From assembly GCA_021545625.1 (NCBI GenBank), contig JAJRVH010000095.1, positions 1 through 8,197 on the forward strand: a stretch of DNA of 8,197 bases, written 5' to 3'. Source of the DNA: Zetaproteobacteria bacterium (GTDB lineage Bacteria; Pseudomonadota; Zetaproteobacteria; Mariprofundales; Mariprofundaceae). The position numbers were made by a program, and so were the translations under genes. Below, piece by piece: positions 7,155 through 8,197 of this stretch. Position 1 is the stretch's first letter. Every line of letters starts with the position of its first letter. Below the pieces are notes generated by a model. The model saw only the letters and a list, made by a program, of their open reading frames with translations. It ran no database searches and was not told the DNA's origin.

Positions 7155-7893
7155 CCGGCCTCCCTCCGGAGGCAGCGGAATGCGCTTCGCGCACAATATA
7201 TTCGACCACGCGATAAAAGCCTGAAAACACCGGCACCCGGGGCACGGCCTCAATGCGCTTGCCATGCCGGCCGGCCGCATCGCCCAGACGCATATCAAGG
7301 TCTTCCTCCCAGAAGCCGGGCAAAAACGGCTCCAGCCTGCCCAGAAGCCAACGAAATGGCACACAACGATACAGCCAGTGCCGTTCCGGCTGCTCCCCGT
7401 ACTCGGTAATCAATATACGGCCGCCGGGACGGATCACGCGCAGCATTTCGGACAGGGTTCGCTCGCGGGCCGCAGGCGGCATCTCGTGCAACAGAAAAAA
7501 CAGGATCACCCGGTCGAAGGAATCCGACGCATAGGCCAGATGCTCGGCATCCATGCGGGCCGGCAACAATGATCCCGGCCCGCATTTGCGGCGCGCCAGC
7601 TGCAACTGGGCCATGCAGGCATCCATAATATGCAGTCCCGACGGGGCTTTTTCCGCCAGTTCCGGCGTCAGCTTGCCGTACACACAGGTCAGCTGCAACG
7701 CTCTCCGGCCCGTTTCCATATCGCAGCGGGCCAGGGTTTCCCGCATCAGTCTGTCGTACTGGCCGAACAGGATCGCATTGACGACCGGTTGATGGTCGAA
7801 AAACCAGATCCCTCCACGCCACAGATAAGCCCACCAGTAATGGCGCGCCAGATACCAGGGCGCGCCATCCAGAAAACGGCGATAAAAAGCCAG
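7144..7893 (-). CDS. RquA-like SAM-dependent methyltransferase, probable CTG start
   Basis: A class I SAM-binding protein of about 249 aa resembling RquA, which converts ubiquinone to rhodoquinone, the low-potential quinone used for fumarate reduction. It has an aromatic N-terminal segment (YWWAYLW, 19-25), VNAILFGQY (38-46), a non-standard motif I (LTCVYGKLTP, 68-77) in place of the glycine-rich loop, MDACMAQL (90-97), LFFLLHEMP (131-139), the post-motif III RVIRPGGRI (152-160) and LEPF (187-190). These recall RquA from memory; a sister methyltransferase without rhodoquinone activity is possible, so no symbol is given. The frame has no ATG, GTG or TTG between the upstream gene's TAG (7897-7899) and ATG 7746. 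Starting at that ATG would lose the first 49 residues and both conserved N-terminal segments. CTG 7893, 7 nt after GGAG, is the best start seen. The stop overlaps the convergent marC-family gene by 11 bp. The methyltransferase fold is confident; the RquA role and start are moderate. Confidence 0.75.
   Translation of the reverse strand: MAFYRRFLDGAPWYLARHYWWAYLWRGGIWFFDHQPVVNAILFGQYDRLMRETLARCDMETGRRALQLTCVYGKLTPELAEKAPSGLHIMDACMAQLQLARRKCGPGSLLPARMDAEHLAYASDSFDRVILFFLLHEMPPAARERTLSEMLRVIRPGGRILITEYGEQPERHWLYRCVPFRWLLGRLEPFLPGFWEEDLDMRLGDAAGRHGKRIEAVPRVPVFSGFYRVVEYIVREAHSAASGGRPVSS
7158..7173. other. Small GC-rich stem-loop after the marC-family gene
   Basis: GCCTCC and GGAGGC form a perfect 6 bp stem around a CTCC loop, starting 4 bases after the marC-family stop and lying inside the last codons of the convergent methyltransferase. 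No T-run follows on either strand, so it is not a standard intrinsic terminator. It may stabilise the mRNA end or be chance in GC-rich coding DNA. Confidence 0.3.
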
Positions 7894-7896
7894 GGG

Positions 7897-8197
7897 CTAT
7901 CTCCGGATCAGGCGATAGCCCAGTTCAAAGCGACCATTCCTGTGCGGCACGAATAGCGGCTCGCCCGCAGGTCCGGGCGCGTCCCAGCGCCAGCGTTCAT
8001 CCGCGAACAGCCGGCGCATCTCCAGCAGGTCGCAATGAAACGGCGGGCCGCCTTCCGCCGCTGTCTGCATAAACTGGGCCAGCAACATGCCGTCCGGTTT
8101 CAGCCATGCATGCAGGCGATCTTCATAAGCCTGCCGTTGCCCGGGCTGAATCGCGCACAGACAGGTCTGTTCATACACCGCATCGAACGGCGCATCC
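7897..8197 (-). CDS. TPMT-like SAM-dependent methyltransferase, N-terminal part beyond the window
   Basis: The last 99 full codons of a thiopurine S-methyltransferase-like enzyme are present; the SAM-binding N-terminal half lies beyond the right edge. The remaining part carries the family block FDAVYEQTCLCAI, then a helix with WLKPDGMLLAQFMQT (post-motif III strand) and the GGPPF loop that helps form the active site. The C-terminus NGRFELGYRLIRR is a natural family ending, so the TAG at 7897-7899 looks like the true stop and not a break in the gene. Bacterial members methylate small thiol, selenium or tellurium compounds or halides; the substrate here cannot be told. It is directly upstream of, and in the same frame as, the RquA-like gene, so the two are probably co-transcribed. 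The family is fairly confident. Confidence 0.82.
   Translation of the reverse strand, partial: DAPFDAVYEQTCLCAIQPGQRQAYEDRLHAWLKPDGMLLAQFMQTAAEGGPPFHCDLLEMRRLFADERWRWDAPGPAGEPLFVPHRNGRFELGYRLIRR
7901..7904 (-). promoter_or_regulatory. Possible ribosome binding site for the CTG start
   Basis: GGAG, in the last codons of the TPMT-like gene, lies 7 nt before CTG 7893 and spans into its TAG stop region. The spacing is ideal and would allow termination and reinitiation, but a four-base match can be chance. Confidence 0.4.

Noticed and set aside
7295..7834. A 179-codon minus-strand frame over the RquA-like gene
   Set aside because: A shifted-frame shadow; all the methyltransferase motifs lie in the frame that ends at 7144.

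Overview
The window is about 8.2 kb of GC-rich, tightly packed bacterial chromosome, mostly conserved housekeeping genes. Close similarity of NhaA, BioB and TcdA to the Escherichia coli proteins points to a proteobacterium, most likely a gammaproteobacterium or near relative. This rests on remembered protein similarity only; no rRNA or tRNA gene is present. There is no mobile element, CRISPR array or phage gene, and no gene-free stretch reaches 300 bases.

Layout, left to right. (1) Minus strand, 2569 down to 1: a small Dabb-domain protein, dapA (lysine/diaminopimelate synthesis) and a membrane sensor histidine kinase that runs off the left edge. The kinase appears to start with TTG inside the end of dapA. 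(2) Plus strand, 2698-3864: nhaA, a Na+/H+ antiporter, divergent from the Dabb gene and ending 6 bp from the end of bioB. (3) Minus strand, 6470 down to 3871: tatD, tcdA and bioB, with tatD and tcdA joined by an ATGA stop/start overlap. (4) Plus strand, 6561-7154: a MarC-family membrane protein, divergent from tatD, with no Shine-Dalgarno and a TATATAT box placed so that transcription could start at its ATG. (5) Minus strand, 8197 down to 7144: two SAM-dependent methyltransferase genes in tandem. The upstream one is the C-terminal part of a TPMT-like enzyme cut by the right edge. The downstream one resembles RquA, the enzyme that makes rhodoquinone from ubiquinone.

The most unusual spot is the junction of the two methyltransferases at 7891-7904. 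The TPMT-like gene ends with TAG. The RquA-like coding sequence continues in the same frame immediately after it, with no ATG, GTG or TTG until 50 codons in, well past the conserved N-terminal segment. A CTG placed 7 nt after a GGAG, and one codon after the TAG, is the best start visible. Stop read-through, a sequence error or a real change at the start codon are the alternatives.

The genes do not form one pathway. They are small conserved transcription units: lysine/cell wall plus a signalling kinase, sodium/pH homeostasis, tRNA t6A modification with a TatD nuclease and biotin synthase, and a methyltransferase pair possibly linked to quinone metabolism.
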